Of a stretch of 64,000 nt of DNA, positions 34,874 through 43,691 are shown piece by piece. A program made the position numbers and the translations under genes. The notes under the pieces were generated by a model, which made no database searches, was not told the DNA's origin, and saw only the letters and a list, made by a program, of their open reading frames with translations. The stretch lies in the NCBI RefSeq assembly GCF_037080055.1, contig NZ_JBAOJI010000001.1, forward strand, positions 310,001 through 374,000, given 5' to 3'. Each line of letters begins with the position of its first letter. Within the stretch, counting starts at the first letter, position 1. Source of the DNA: Halovenus sp037080055. GTDB taxonomy: Archaea > Halobacteriota > Halobacteria > Halobacteriales > Haloarculaceae.

Positions 34874-36178
34874 CTATACGTCGTATCCTTCTTCGCGTGC
34901 CCGCTCGTGAACCGTCTCTGCGGAGACGCGTTCGGGTGAACAGCCCTCGTCGGCGAGTTCCAGCACCGCTTCTGCGAGCGGAACCGCTATCTCGCGCAGA
35001 TCCCGGCGGTCGAGTTTGTCGAGGGTATCACCGTGAGTGTGGCCCCAGCCACGGCGGTCTGATCCGCCGATGGAGTAGGCCATCGCCGCTGGGACGCCCT
35101 CCCGAGCGAACGGCCAGTGGTCGCTGTGCGTGTTGACCTTCTCGTTGATATCGACGAGACTCTCCTGTGTCGCTGCGACACTCTCGAAGGCTGCACCGAG
35201 CGCCGGAAAGCCGTGCGTGTCGACCGCGAGGTTTCGCGTACTGCCGATCCCGTCGAGGTTCAGCAGCGCTTTGATTTCTTCCAGTGGGCGATTGTCGGCC
35301 GCGTGCGTCGAACCCAACAATCCGACCTCCTCGGATCCGAACGTCGTCACTCGGACGGCGGTATCGAGATCGTCCTCGACAGTCTTCAGCAGTCGAGCGA
35401 CTTCGGTGACGAGCGCACAGCCACAGCCGTTGTCCAGCGCGCCCTCGGCGATGTCGTGGGCGTCGTGGTGAGCAGTGAGAAGCACCTCCCGCTCGGTGTC
35501 CGGTCCGAGTCGAGCGGAGACGTTTCCCGACGTGGCGGGTTCGGTACTGCACTCGACGGTGAGTTCCGCTTCGACGGTTGCTCTTTCGGCTTTGCGCGCG
35601 AGTCGACGACCGAGTTCGCGGGAGATACCCACCCCCGGGATTTCGCCGGGTGGGTCGCCGTCGCCGAGATCACCCGTCGGCGGCAGACAACCGTCTCGAC
35701 GGCTCTGGAACAGGAACCCGTTCGCGCCGCGTTCGATCGCGAGTTCGTACTTCTCGCGGCGGTGGAACCACCGGTCGTAGCTCTCCGGCGTCCCGCCGGC
35801 GACAATGACGAGGCTGTCCTCGACGGATTGCTCGTCGAACTCCTCCGGTGTCCCGTGGCCGACATCGACGACCGGGCCGGAGGCCGTTCCTGCCGGCGAC
35901 CCAGGAAGCCCGATGACCTCGTGGTCCCCGTCGTAGCGAGTCCCAGCGTCGACTGACAGCGCTGACGACCCGCGGGACCACGCCGAAAGATCGAATTTCT
36001 CGACTGTTACGTCGCGCAATCCCAGTTCTCGGAAGCGCTCAGCCAACCGATCGATCGCCGCCTGTTCGCCCTCGCTGCCCGCCATTCTGGGCGCACAATC
36101 GACCAGCGACTCCAGTACGTCCCACGAGACCGCATCTGTGTGTGCGGTCCCGACGCTTCTGTCCGGTAATCGTCCCAT
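34874..36178 (-). CDS. M28-family zinc aminopeptidase
   Basis: A 434-residue metallopeptidase. A PA-domain-like insert occupies about 100-195 (VDVGHGTPEEFDEQSVEDSLVIVAGG). The catalytic domain shows HHDAHD, EGALDNGCGCALVTEVARLL, the Glu pair in SEEVGLLGSTHA, an Asp in LLNLDGIGS and a final His in THGDTLDKLD. This is the full zinc set of an aminopeptidase or carboxypeptidase of family M28. No signal peptide is visible, so it is probably cytoplasmic. It converges with comB and ends 5 bases after the comB stop. Confidence 0.9.
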   Translation of the reverse strand: MGRLPDRSVGTAHTDAVSWDVLESLVDCAPRMAGSEGEQAAIDRLAERFRELGLRDVTVEKFDLSAWSRGSSALSVDAGTRYDGDHEVIGLPGSPAGTASGPVVDVGHGTPEEFDEQSVEDSLVIVAGGTPESYDRWFHRREKYELAIERGANGFLFQSRRDGCLPPTGDLGDGDPPGEIPGVGISRELGRRLARKAERATVEAELTVECSTEPATSGNVSARLGPDTEREVLLTAHHDAHDIAEGALDNGCGCALVTEVARLLKTVEDDLDTAVRVTTFGSEEVGLLGSTHAADNRPLEEIKALLNLDGIGSTRNLAVDTHGFPALGAAFESVAATQESLVDINEKVNTHSDHWPFAREGVPAAMAYSIGGSDRRGWGHTHGDTLDKLDRRDLREIAVPLAEAVLELADEGCSPERVSAETVHERAREEGYDV

Positions 36179-36259
36179 ACTCCCGGTTGTATATCCAGGG
36201 GCCTGAAACTATGGATGACAGAGATAGCTCTCAGAGAGTAACTTCGGGAAAAGTTGCGT

Positions 36260-36289
36260 GGGTGCTGATCCCTGAAGGGATATGCACCC
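36260..36289. terminator. Strong hairpin downstream of tRNA-Leu
   Basis: GGGTGC and GCACCC pair outside, with ATCCCT and AGGGAT inside and a 2x2 internal loop between. It lies 57 bases past the tRNA-Leu 3' end, in the direction of transcription (minus). A second small hairpin, GCACC-TGAGTC-GGTGC, is at 36303-36318. They may end the tRNA transcript or be part of a small RNA. Confidence 0.35.
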
Positions 36290-36345
36290 GCACTTTCTGT
36301 CCGCACCTGAGTCGGTGCATCTCGCACCTGAGCGCAGACAATCAG

Positions 36346-36430
<85 letters not shown>

Positions 36431-36567
36431 ACGCTGTGTGCATTCCATCGTTCTGCCCGGGTGAATAAAAGGACTTTCCTTTCCGCCCGAGGGATGGCGG
36501 ATAGCTATCAGGTTGCGAGCAAGTCAACGGGGCAACTCCTGTATAGGTCGGGTGTCTACTCGGAGAT

Positions 36568-37500
36568 ATGCACCCGACACGGAAGCAGATTCTCACGACG
36601 ATTGCCGAGCGGCCGACCAGTGGCCCTGATCTCGCCGCTGAACTCGAGATCTCCCGGGCAGCCGTCTGGAATCATGTCGAAGGACTCCGCGAGGACGGAT
36701 TCGAGATCGAGAGCCAGTCGGATGGCTACACACTCGCAGGAATTCCCGACTATGGCGGCCCGGCGCTGGAATACGGGCTGGATGCACCACTGGAGATCGA
36801 GTACCACGACGAGATCGATAGTACGAACGAGCGCGCGCGCACGCTGGCCGACGACGGCCACTCAGATGTTGTCGTCGTGGCAGACCGTCAGACTGGTGGC
36901 CGCGGACGCCTCGACCGCGAGTGGGCCTCACCGAGCGGCGGCATCTGGCTCTCGCTGCTTTCCCGCCCCGACATCCCGCCAGCGAGCGCTCCGCTGTATA
37001 CGCTCGTCGCTGCCGTCGCGGCGGCCCGCGCTGCGCGCGACGCTGGCGTCGACGCGACGATCAAATGGCCAAACGACGTTCGCGTCGGCGACCGAAAGCT
37101 CGCGGGGATTCTCACCGAGATGGAAGGCGAAGCCGACCGGATCTCCTGGCTCGTCGTTGGCATCGGTCTCAACGCGAACGTCGACCCCGAAGACCTCCCC
37201 GGCGATCAACCAGCAACGTCACTACAGTCGGAGGTCGGCGCTGTCGACCGCCGGGCGGTCGCCCAGACGCTACTCGAAGAATTCTGGACGCTCTCGACCG
37301 TAGACGCAGAGGAGATCATGGCTGCGTGGCGAGAACTTGCGTCGACGCTTGGCCAGCGAGTCCGAGTCGAGACACCGCGAGAAACAGTCGTCGGTGAGGC
37401 TGTCGATATCAAAGCCCCGGGAACGCTCGTCGTCGAAACTGAGGATGGTCTGCGTGAGATCACCGCGGGCGATTGCGACCACCTTCGCCCAGCAGAGTGA
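36568..37500 (+). CDS. birA: Biotin--protein ligase / repressor (BirA)
   Basis: A 310-residue bifunctional biotin protein ligase. Residues 1-62 are a winged helix (RPTSGPDLAAELEISRAAVWNHVEGLREDGFEI). The catalytic domain has DSTNERAR, QTGGRGRLDREWASPSGGIWLS (the biotinoyl-AMP loop) and KWPNDVRV, and a C-terminal SH3-like domain (GQRVRVETPRETVVGEAVDIKAPGTLVVETEDG) completes it. It attaches biotin to carboxylases such as acyl-CoA carboxylase, and the DNA-binding domain suggests that it also represses biotin genes. No biotin operon is adjacent. It is divergent from tRNA-Leu. Confidence 0.93.
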   Translation: MHPTRKQILTTIAERPTSGPDLAAELEISRAAVWNHVEGLREDGFEIESQSDGYTLAGIPDYGGPALEYGLDAPLEIEYHDEIDSTNERARTLADDGHSDVVVVADRQTGGRGRLDREWASPSGGIWLSLLSRPDIPPASAPLYTLVAAVAAARAARDAGVDATIKWPNDVRVGDRKLAGILTEMEGEADRISWLVVGIGLNANVDPEDLPGDQPATSLQSEVGAVDRRAVAQTLLEEFWTLSTVDAEEIMAAWRELASTLGQRVRVETPRETVVGEAVDIKAPGTLVVETEDGLREITAGDCDHLRPAE

Positions 37501-37935
37501 TCAGTCCAGTTGGTCGACGTTTACTGTCATCACCGGGACCGGTGCGGATCGAATCACTCGTTCGGCAACACTACCGAGCAGCAGTCTGTCGACCCCCGAC
37601 CGACCGTGTGTCCCCATCACGATGACATCACAGCCCTCGTCCTCTGCGTAGGAGACGATTTCCTTCGAGGGGGATCCATCGACAACACCCGTCTCAACCG
37701 GCAGATTACCGATCGATTCCTCGACAGCCTGGACTGCTCGCTTGCCCTGCTGGTGCAGAGCGCTGTTGACTCCCTCCCACGAGGATTCCATCGGGAGATC
37801 CGACAGCGATGCCGTATTCGCCACGTAGAGCGTATGGAGCGTCGCGTCGTGTACCGCGGCCAGTTCTCGGGCGTGCTCGATGACGACGTCCATCCCCTCA
37901 GAGCCGTCTGTCGGGAGTAAGATATTATCGTACAT
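37501..37935 (-). CDS. Universal stress protein A family
   Basis: A 144-residue single-domain UspA protein from the ATG at 37935 (MYDNILLPTDGSEGMDVV). The ATP-binding pattern GTHGRSGVDRLLLGSVAERVI followed by APVPVMTV is complete, so it is predicted to bind ATP as a dimer in the cytoplasm. An upstream in-frame ATG adds twelve residues not seen in the family. It ends right at the birA stop with no gap, in convergent orientation. Confidence 0.9.
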   Translation of the reverse strand: MYDNILLPTDGSEGMDVVIEHARELAAVHDATLHTLYVANTASLSDLPMESSWEGVNSALHQQGKRAVQAVEESIGNLPVETGVVDGSPSKEIVSYAEDEGCDVIVMGTHGRSGVDRLLLGSVAERVIRSAPVPVMTVNVDQLD

Positions 37936-37987
37936 TAGTTGAAATATCATCAGCCCCGGACTTAATTCCACCTGTCGATTCCAGCCG

Positions 37988-39004
37988 CTAGCTCCTAACT
38001 ACTCGTTTGACATCGTCGACTCCAGCGCGGCGCACGACCGCGCGACGAGGATCCTGTGCGCCGCTGAGGTTGTCCGAATCTCCGTCGAGAACGAGCAGTT
38101 CGCTGTCCCGACCGGGTTCGACCAGCCCACAGTTCAGCCCCGCAATCTCCGCCCCGTTGATCGTCGCCATCCGTAGCACTTCGACCGTCGATACGTCCAT
38201 CAATTTCGCCGTAAAGGCCATCTCTCGGAACATCGACGGGCTGTTGAGAAAGACGTTGTCGGTCCCGAGTGCGACTGTCGTCCGGTCGAGTAAATCCCGA
38301 ACTGGCGGCAGTCCGACGTTGGTAACGGCGTTCGAGCGCGGACAGACGACGACTGGCAGTTCGCTGTCGGCGAGCCGTTCGAGATGGAGCGTTTCAGGGT
38401 GGACCATGTGAACGAGAAAGTCGGGCTTCAGATCGAGTGCCGGGTTGATGTCGCTACTATCGACCTCCCCAGCGTGAATCCCGAACAGCTTGTTAGCCTC
38501 GGCAGTCTCGCTGCGCTCGTGAACGAAATCGCCATCGTTCGCGCCACTGGCGCCAAATCCATCGGCAGCCTTCATCGCAGCCGTCGTCTCTCGGCCGAGC
38601 ACGACTGCCTCGATATCGTCGCCAACGAGCGCCTCTTCGATCGCCTCGACTCCGTCGACCCCACCCTCACGGAACTCGATGAACCCGGCGGTACCAGACT
38701 GTTCCATAAAAGAGAGCGTCCGGGACATCGCTGCGACCAGTTCGTCTCGATTCGCTTCATCGAGTAGTCGATGTTTCAGCCCGTCCGGTGGCGCGACGAG
38801 TTCTTCGAGACTCAGCCCCTCGCCGGCCTCTTTGGCAACCGAGTCACCGATGTGGGTGTGTGCGTTGACGAACGCGGGGAGAATGATATCGTCGGTGTGT
38901 GCCGTCCCTTCCTCGATATCGAGAATCTCGCCGTCCTCGACGATGACCCGTCCTTCCACGGGTTCGAACCCACGGCCGCGGAGGATGGTCCCTTCGAGAA
39001 GCAT
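37988..39004 (-). CDS. Metal-dependent amidohydrolase
   Basis: A 338-residue amidohydrolase from the ATG at 39004. The metal ligands are AFVNAHTHIGDS (His-x-His), HAGEVDSSD and HMVHPETL, and the last Asp is in ALGTDNVFL. This resembles chlorohydrolase/adenosine-deaminase-like members. An N-terminal small beta domain (GTILRGRGFEPVEGRVIVEDG) is also normal for the superfamily. The substrate is not known. It is divergent from the next gene, so the 86 bases between the two starts hold both promoters. Confidence 0.87.
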   Translation of the reverse strand: MLLEGTILRGRGFEPVEGRVIVEDGEILDIEEGTAHTDDIILPAFVNAHTHIGDSVAKEAGEGLSLEELVAPPDGLKHRLLDEANRDELVAAMSRTLSFMEQSGTAGFIEFREGGVDGVEAIEEALVGDDIEAVVLGRETTAAMKAADGFGASGANDGDFVHERSETAEANKLFGIHAGEVDSSDINPALDLKPDFLVHMVHPETLHLERLADSELPVVVCPRSNAVTNVGLPPVRDLLDRTTVALGTDNVFLNSPSMFREMAFTAKLMDVSTVEVLRMATINGAEIAGLNCGLVEPGRDSELLVLDGDSDNLSGAQDPRRAVVRRAGVDDVKRVVRS

Positions 39005-39090
39005 ACGCTCACCTTCGGGAGCCGCCGGTTTCAACGCACCGGACTCGGGGAGCCACGGGATACTTCTACCATCCCCTTCACAGTCACCCT

Positions 39091-39960
39091 ATGTCAGACG
39101 CGATGCCCAAGTTGAACCACCGCACTGTCGAGACGAACGGACTGGAGTTGCACGCCGTGACTGCCGGCCCGACGACAGGCGAACCCGTCCTCGCGCTGCA
39201 CGGCTTCCCCGAGTTCTGGTACGGCTGGCGACATCAGCTTCCGGCGCTGGTCGACGAAGGGTATCGTGTGATCGTCCCTGACCAGCGGGGCTACAACCTC
39301 AGCGACAAACCCAGCGGTCTCGACAGCTACCGACTGACCGAACTCGCTGCCGACGCCGTCGGGATACTCGACGCGCTGGGTTACGAGGAAGCCCGATTGC
39401 TCACCCACGACTGGGGGGCAGCCGTCGGCTGGCAGGTCTTGCTCGAATACCCCGAGTACGTCACACAGGCAGTCACGATGAATATCCCACACCCTGCAGT
39501 GTTCGACGAATACCTCTTCGGTGATCTGAAACAGACGATAAACAGCACCTACATGTACCTCTTTCAGGTGCCCGGGCTTTCGGAGTGGGCACTCACTGCT
39601 CGCAACTGTCGCGGACTCGAGCTCTTTCTCGACACGACCAACAGCGAGGATGCATTCACGCCAGCGGATCGAGAGCTGTACCGGGAGGCGTGGCAGCAAC
39701 CCGGCGCAGCGACAGGGATGTTGAACTGGTATCGGTCGCTTCTCAGGCGTGATCCGGGAGGGGTTCCGTCGATGACCGTCGAGCCCGAGACGATGGTGAT
39801 CTGGGGAACTCAAGACCGACTTCTCAGGTCGGCGATGGCCGAGGACAGCCTCGAATTCTGTCCGAACGGCCGCCTCGAACTGATCGAAGATGGTACACAC
39901 TGGATCCACCACGAGTGTGCGCCGCGAGTCAACCAACTGGTCTGTGAATTTTTCGAGTGA
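39091..39960 (+). CDS. Epoxide-hydrolase-like alpha/beta hydrolase
   Basis: A 289-residue hydrolase. The HGFPEFWYGWRHQ oxyanion segment, the nucleophile elbow THDWGAAVGW with Asp in place of Ser, and the late catalytic His in GTHWIHHE are those of epoxide hydrolases and haloalkane dehalogenases. The cap domain (about 130-205) contains several Tyr residues able to act on the epoxide oxygen. It could open epoxides or dehalogenate; the HGFPE and W-rich pattern favour the former. The start may also be the ATG at 39103. Confidence 0.87.
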   Translation: MSDAMPKLNHRTVETNGLELHAVTAGPTTGEPVLALHGFPEFWYGWRHQLPALVDEGYRVIVPDQRGYNLSDKPSGLDSYRLTELAADAVGILDALGYEEARLLTHDWGAAVGWQVLLEYPEYVTQAVTMNIPHPAVFDEYLFGDLKQTINSTYMYLFQVPGLSEWALTARNCRGLELFLDTTNSEDAFTPADRELYREAWQQPGAATGMLNWYRSLLRRDPGGVPSMTVEPETMVIWGTQDRLLRSAMAEDSLEFCPNGRLELIEDGTHWIHHECAPRVNQLVCEFFE

Positions 39961-40156
39961 CCACTCGACGACCGGAGTAAAATGAGTTGACCCCCAGGGT
40001 GAGTTCCTGATAAATCTGCATCCGCCTTGCTTCTGTATATCGTCATGCGATTTATACGCTGCCACTCCGACAGTAGTAGATTTAATTTCGTGATGAATTC
40101 ATAAGAATACAACCAATTAAACGCTTGTATTGGGGCAACCCGCTATGTTGCCGTGT

Positions 40157-40172
40157 TTTAGGTGTACCTAAA
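40157..40172. promoter_or_regulatory. DtxR/Idr-type palindrome, distal
   Basis: TTTAGGTGTACCTAAA has perfect 7-base inverted arms and a 2-base spacer. It matches the general pattern of DtxR-family metal repressor sites (Idr1, Idr2 and SirR in haloarchaea). It lies 40-55 bases before the start of the gene at 40212, over the expected promoter core. Confidence 0.65.
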
Positions 40173-40193
40173 TTTCGAAACACCTTTGTTTGG

Positions 40194-40209
40194 TTTAGGC
40201 AAGCCTAAA
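40194..40209. promoter_or_regulatory. DtxR/Idr-type palindrome, proximal
   Basis: TTTAGGCAAGCCTAAA has perfect 7-base arms and a 2-base spacer and ends 2 bases before the ATG at 40212. Together with the first copy, spaced 37 bases apart centre to centre, it would let a metal-loaded repressor cover the promoter and the start. Confidence 0.65.
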
Positions 40210-40211
40210 TC

Positions 40212-42653
40212 ATGGAGCAGACAAGACGCAAGTTGCTTCTCGCATCGGGAACGGCACTCGCAAGTGTTTCGCTCGCTGGCTGCTCAGGCGGGACAGGCGA
40301 CGAAGAGCCCGACGACAGCCCCGAGAATAATGAAGACGATCCCGAGTCGGCCGATACCCCCACCCAATCGGAGGACGGAACAGCCTTCGAGGCCGTCGAT
40401 GTCGGTGTCGTTTCGGAGTGGAATGCCATCAGGTCTCGGCTTCGTGACCCAGTGGCTCTCGGTCACGCAGGTGCCTACGAGTCTGCAAACAGCATTGTCG
40501 AAGATATCTTCGAGCGATTCGAGACGGCGTCCGGCGAACACAACGCCCACGAAACCCTCGAAGAGACCGACGAATCGTACTACGAAGGGTTCGAGGGCGC
40601 ACTGAACGAACTCGGCGACGCACTCGACGCAGAGGACCTAGAGGGCGCACACGAGGCCATGCAGAGGGCCGACGAAAACCTGCTCTCCGCCCAGACGACG
40701 CTCACCGACGAATCCGTCGCAGAATCGCTAACTCTCCTCGTCATGGCCGCACACGTCGAGGACGGGCTGATATTGCTCTCGCGCGGAGAACCCGAGCCGG
40801 CCGCTGAGGAGTTCACCCAAATCGGTGACCGGTTCCTGGATACTGGTCTATACGACACTGTTGCCGAAGTCGATCAGGAGGCCGCCGATACCTTCCAGGC
40901 CGCAGCTTACGAGGCCTCGTCTGCCGCTGAAGATGAGGACGCCGAGGCAGCGACAGAGTCAGCACACGAGGCTTTTGAGGCCGCCGCACAGGCGCTGTAC
41001 ACCCTCGAACCGGAAGCTTTCGCGGGTGCGCTCAACATGGCCGCATTGCAGGCGAGAGGCTGGGACGGCGCGGCGGTGGCTGCTGCTGGCGGTCCAACAC
41101 AGTCGTTCGCCCACGCCGCGTCCCTGAACGAGTATCGCGCTCGTGCCCGCGATGCAATGCTTCTCTTCGAGAATGATGCCCCCGATGCTGCAGCGGAAAC
41201 CGTCAAAAAATCACTCGAAGGCTTCGAGACCGCCCGCGCCCACGACCCCCTCGAAGAAGCGGATCACGAGAGTTACGAATCCTTCGAGTCGGGGTTAGAA
41301 ACGCTGCTGGCGGCCATCAACAACGACGACGCCAGCGGTGTCAAAGATGCCGTCGAGACGGTCGACTCGGCGCTCAGATCCGGTATTGGCGCGCTCGTCA
41401 CCGGTGCAATGCCGAGCCTGCTCGAAGCCAGTCACGCGCGAATTCGCGTCGCTGACGCCGTCGAACAGTACCGCCTCGGGCGTCAGGAGCGGGCGCCCGA
41501 ACTCGTCCAGAACGTGCTCGCAGACTTCGAGGCAGACCTCGCTGGCTTCCACGAAACCCTCGAAGAGACGGATCGAGAGCTCTACGAGGCCTTCGAGCAC
41601 GAACACCTCGAAGGGCTGCTGACCGCATTGGAGAACGGCGACGACGAAGCCGTCGCTACGCACGTGGACGGGATTCACGAGGCCCTCAGCGACTTCGAGC
41701 AACAGCTCACCGGCACAGCGGCCGTCAGCGGCGCAGAGAGCGGCTACATGCTCGGGCGAATCCTGGATGCCTCCGCGGTCGCTGCACTGGGTGAATCGGA
41801 CCGGGCCGAGACGATCACAAACGACACGCTGGGCTACTTCGAGCGGGGTGCCGCCGGCTTCCACGAAGCTCTCGAAGCAGCCGATCACGACCTTTACGAA
41901 CGGTTCGAGGCGGCCATCGAGGCCGGCCCGTCCTCGGCAGAAGATGCCGTTAGCCGGGCTGTCGACGCTATGTACGCGGTCGTGGCAGCCGGCGGTGGCG
42001 CGGGTGGAAACGCTGGTTCGATCCTCAGCGACGTTTTCGCACACTTCGAGGAGGCGAAGGTCCACGATCTCGTCGAAGAGGCAGATGAAGAGAGTTACGA
42101 GACCTTCGAGCGGAATCTCGAAGCCTACATCGAAGGACTCGATGCCGGAGAATCGCCCGACGAATACGCCGCGTCCTACGCTGAAAGCTGTCTGCAGGCG
42201 CAGTTTGCGGTCGCGGGCGCCCCCGACGAAGCGCCGGCCGATCCCGAGAATGAAAACACGAGTAAGGAGTCCGAACCTGACCTCGAAGGCGGGCCGAACG
42301 TCGTAGAGGGCGTGCCGGACGAAGCGGATCACGTCGTGGACATGCAGGCTGTCTCGTTCGATCCCGAAGAGATCACATTCCAACAGGGAGAGACCGTCGC
42401 ATGGCGGTTTGCAGCGGGTGAACCGCACAACGTCGTCGCTTACGAGGCCGAGATTCCGGACGACGCCGAATACTGGGCCTCCGGCGGGTTCGAGAGCGAA
42501 TCTGCGGCCCGCGAGGGCTGGGAGAACGGTCAAGGAGCCGTTCAAGAGGGTCAATCCTACGTAAAAACCTTCGAGACACCCGGTGAACACGGGTACTTCT
42601 GTGTGCCACACGAGACAGCAGGAATGGTCGGAACCGTCGTCGTCGAGGAGTAG
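40212..42653 (+). CDS. DUF5059-like repeat lipoprotein with C-terminal halocyanin domain
   Basis: An 813-residue surface lipoprotein. A Tat signal (Arg5-Arg6) ends in the lipobox LAGC (Cys24), followed by an acidic linker. Residues about 65-690 hold six helical repeats of 70-125 residues, sharing the pattern H-(D/E)-x-(L/V)-E-E-(T/A)-D-x-E-x-Y-E-x-F-E. The C-terminal 110 residues are a blue-copper domain: GEPHNVV (first His), then YFCVPHETAGM (Cys, His, Met). It is a type 1 copper site as in halocyanins. Two DtxR-type palindromes precede the gene, pointing to iron- or manganese-dependent repression. A redox or metal-binding role at the cell surface is likely; the reaction is unknown. No partner gene follows it. 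Confidence 0.88.
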   Translation: MEQTRRKLLLASGTALASVSLAGCSGGTGDEEPDDSPENNEDDPESADTPTQSEDGTAFEAVDVGVVSEWNAIRSRLRDPVALGHAGAYESANSIVEDIFERFETASGEHNAHETLEETDESYYEGFEGALNELGDALDAEDLEGAHEAMQRADENLLSAQTTLTDESVAESLTLLVMAAHVEDGLILLSRGEPEPAAEEFTQIGDRFLDTGLYDTVAEVDQEAADTFQAAAYEASSAAEDEDAEAATESAHEAFEAAAQALYTLEPEAFAGALNMAALQARGWDGAAVAAAGGPTQSFAHAASLNEYRARARDAMLLFENDAPDAAAETVKKSLEGFETARAHDPLEEADHESYESFESGLETLLAAINNDDASGVKDAVETVDSALRSGIGALVTGAMPSLLEASHARIRVADAVEQYRLGRQERAPELVQNVLADFEADLAGFHETLEETDRELYEAFEHEHLEGLLTALENGDDEAVATHVDGIHEALSDFEQQLTGTAAVSGAESGYMLGRILDASAVAALGESDRAETITNDTLGYFERGAAGFHEALEAADHDLYERFEAAIEAGPSSAEDAVSRAVDAMYAVVAAGGGAGGNAGSILSDVFAHFEEAKVHDLVEEADEESYETFERNLEAYIEGLDAGESPDEYAASYAESCLQAQFAVAGAPDEAPADPENENTSKESEPDLEGGPNVVEGVPDEADHVVDMQAVSFDPEEITFQQGETVAWRFAAGEPHNVVAYEAEIPDDAEYWASGGFESESAAREGWENGQGAVQEGQSYVKTFETPGEHGYFCVPHETAGMVGTVVVEE

Positions 42654-42674
42654 ACTGGCGGTTACGCCGCTGCC

Positions 42675-43691
42675 TTACAGGAGCGAGTAGATATTTTTCC
42701 GGTACACCGTGCGAATCCGGTCGCCCCAGTCGTGGGTGTAGGTGTCGATCACGTCGGTCGCAACGTCGCCGCGCAGGTATTTGACCACGCCGCGGTCCCC
42801 CGTTCTATCCCGGAGATGTGTCGTGAAGAAGTGGCGGAAATAATGCGGCGTGACGTTCTCTTCCGGGCCCCCGTGGTCGTGATACCAGCCGTGCTCGCGG
42901 GCATGTCGCTCGACGATGTGGTGGATCATGTCTGGGGTCAGTCGCTGTCCCCAACTATCTGTCGTCGAGACGAACAGCGGCTCTGCCGGGGAAACCGGGT
43001 CTGGCCGAACCTGGAGCCACGTGTCGAGTGTCTCGGCGAGTTCGTCGTCGACCGGAATCGTCGTTGCCCGCTTGCGCTTGTTCGAGGCCGTCCGTCGCTC
43101 GCCGTTGTAGACCGAGCCCGCACTGGGTGTATCGTCGACGAATAGCGAGTCGGGTCGGCCATCGAGCCGTGGTCTATGCTCGCCCTCTCGATCCGAAAGC
43201 GAGAGATCTCGAAGGTCCAGATTGCACATTTCACCGGCTCGAATCCCGGTTTTCAGCAGTGTGAGTATAACCGCTCGGTCGAGTGGATGCTGAAGTTCGG
43301 CGACGAATTCCCGCATTGCAGGGACGGAGATATCCCGGCGTGCGGGGTCGGTGTTGATCTGTTCGTCCATCTCCTCGACGACGATAGACATGGGGTTGTC
43401 GGTGAACTCGTCGACGCGGATCATATAGTCGTAAAAGCGGTTGAGATAGGAGGCGTACGTCGCGACGGTGCTCTCTCCGAGTTCGCCGCGGAGCTGGTGG
43501 ATGTAGGCCATACAGTCCCTGTGGTTCGCTTCGTCGATGGCGAGGTCTCTGGAGTCCAGGTACGCCCTGAAATCGCCCAAGACACGCTCGTACGCTTCCT
43601 GAGTCCGCTCGCTTTTCCCCTGGTAGCCGATATCTTCGAGGAAGTACTCGACGTGTGAGCCGCCGGATTTCGTCGGATCGAGTTCGCTCAC
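42675..43691 (-). CDS. Tyrosine recombinase/integrase
   Basis: A 338-residue XerC/D-type recombinase starting with the GTG at 43691. The SAM-like N-terminal domain covers about 10-110. The catalytic domain shows LLKTGIRAGEMCNLDL (first Arg), a Lys region, HYFRHFFTTHL (His-x-x-Arg), the LRGDVATDVIDTYTH segment with the nucleophile Tyr, and an acidic C-terminus. Its start overlaps the stop of the DUF5805-type gene (GTGA), so they are coupled. There are no phage or plasmid genes and no tRNA nearby, so it looks resident rather than part of a mobile element. A role in chromosome or element recombination is inferred. Confidence 0.9.
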   Translation of the reverse strand: MSELDPTKSGGSHVEYFLEDIGYQGKSERTQEAYERVLGDFRAYLDSRDLAIDEANHRDCMAYIHQLRGELGESTVATYASYLNRFYDYMIRVDEFTDNPMSIVVEEMDEQINTDPARRDISVPAMREFVAELQHPLDRAVILTLLKTGIRAGEMCNLDLRDLSLSDREGEHRPRLDGRPDSLFVDDTPSAGSVYNGERRTASNKRKRATTIPVDDELAETLDTWLQVRPDPVSPAEPLFVSTTDSWGQRLTPDMIHHIVERHAREHGWYHDHGGPEENVTPHYFRHFFTTHLRDRTGDRGVVKYLRGDVATDVIDTYTHDWGDRIRTVYRKNIYSLL

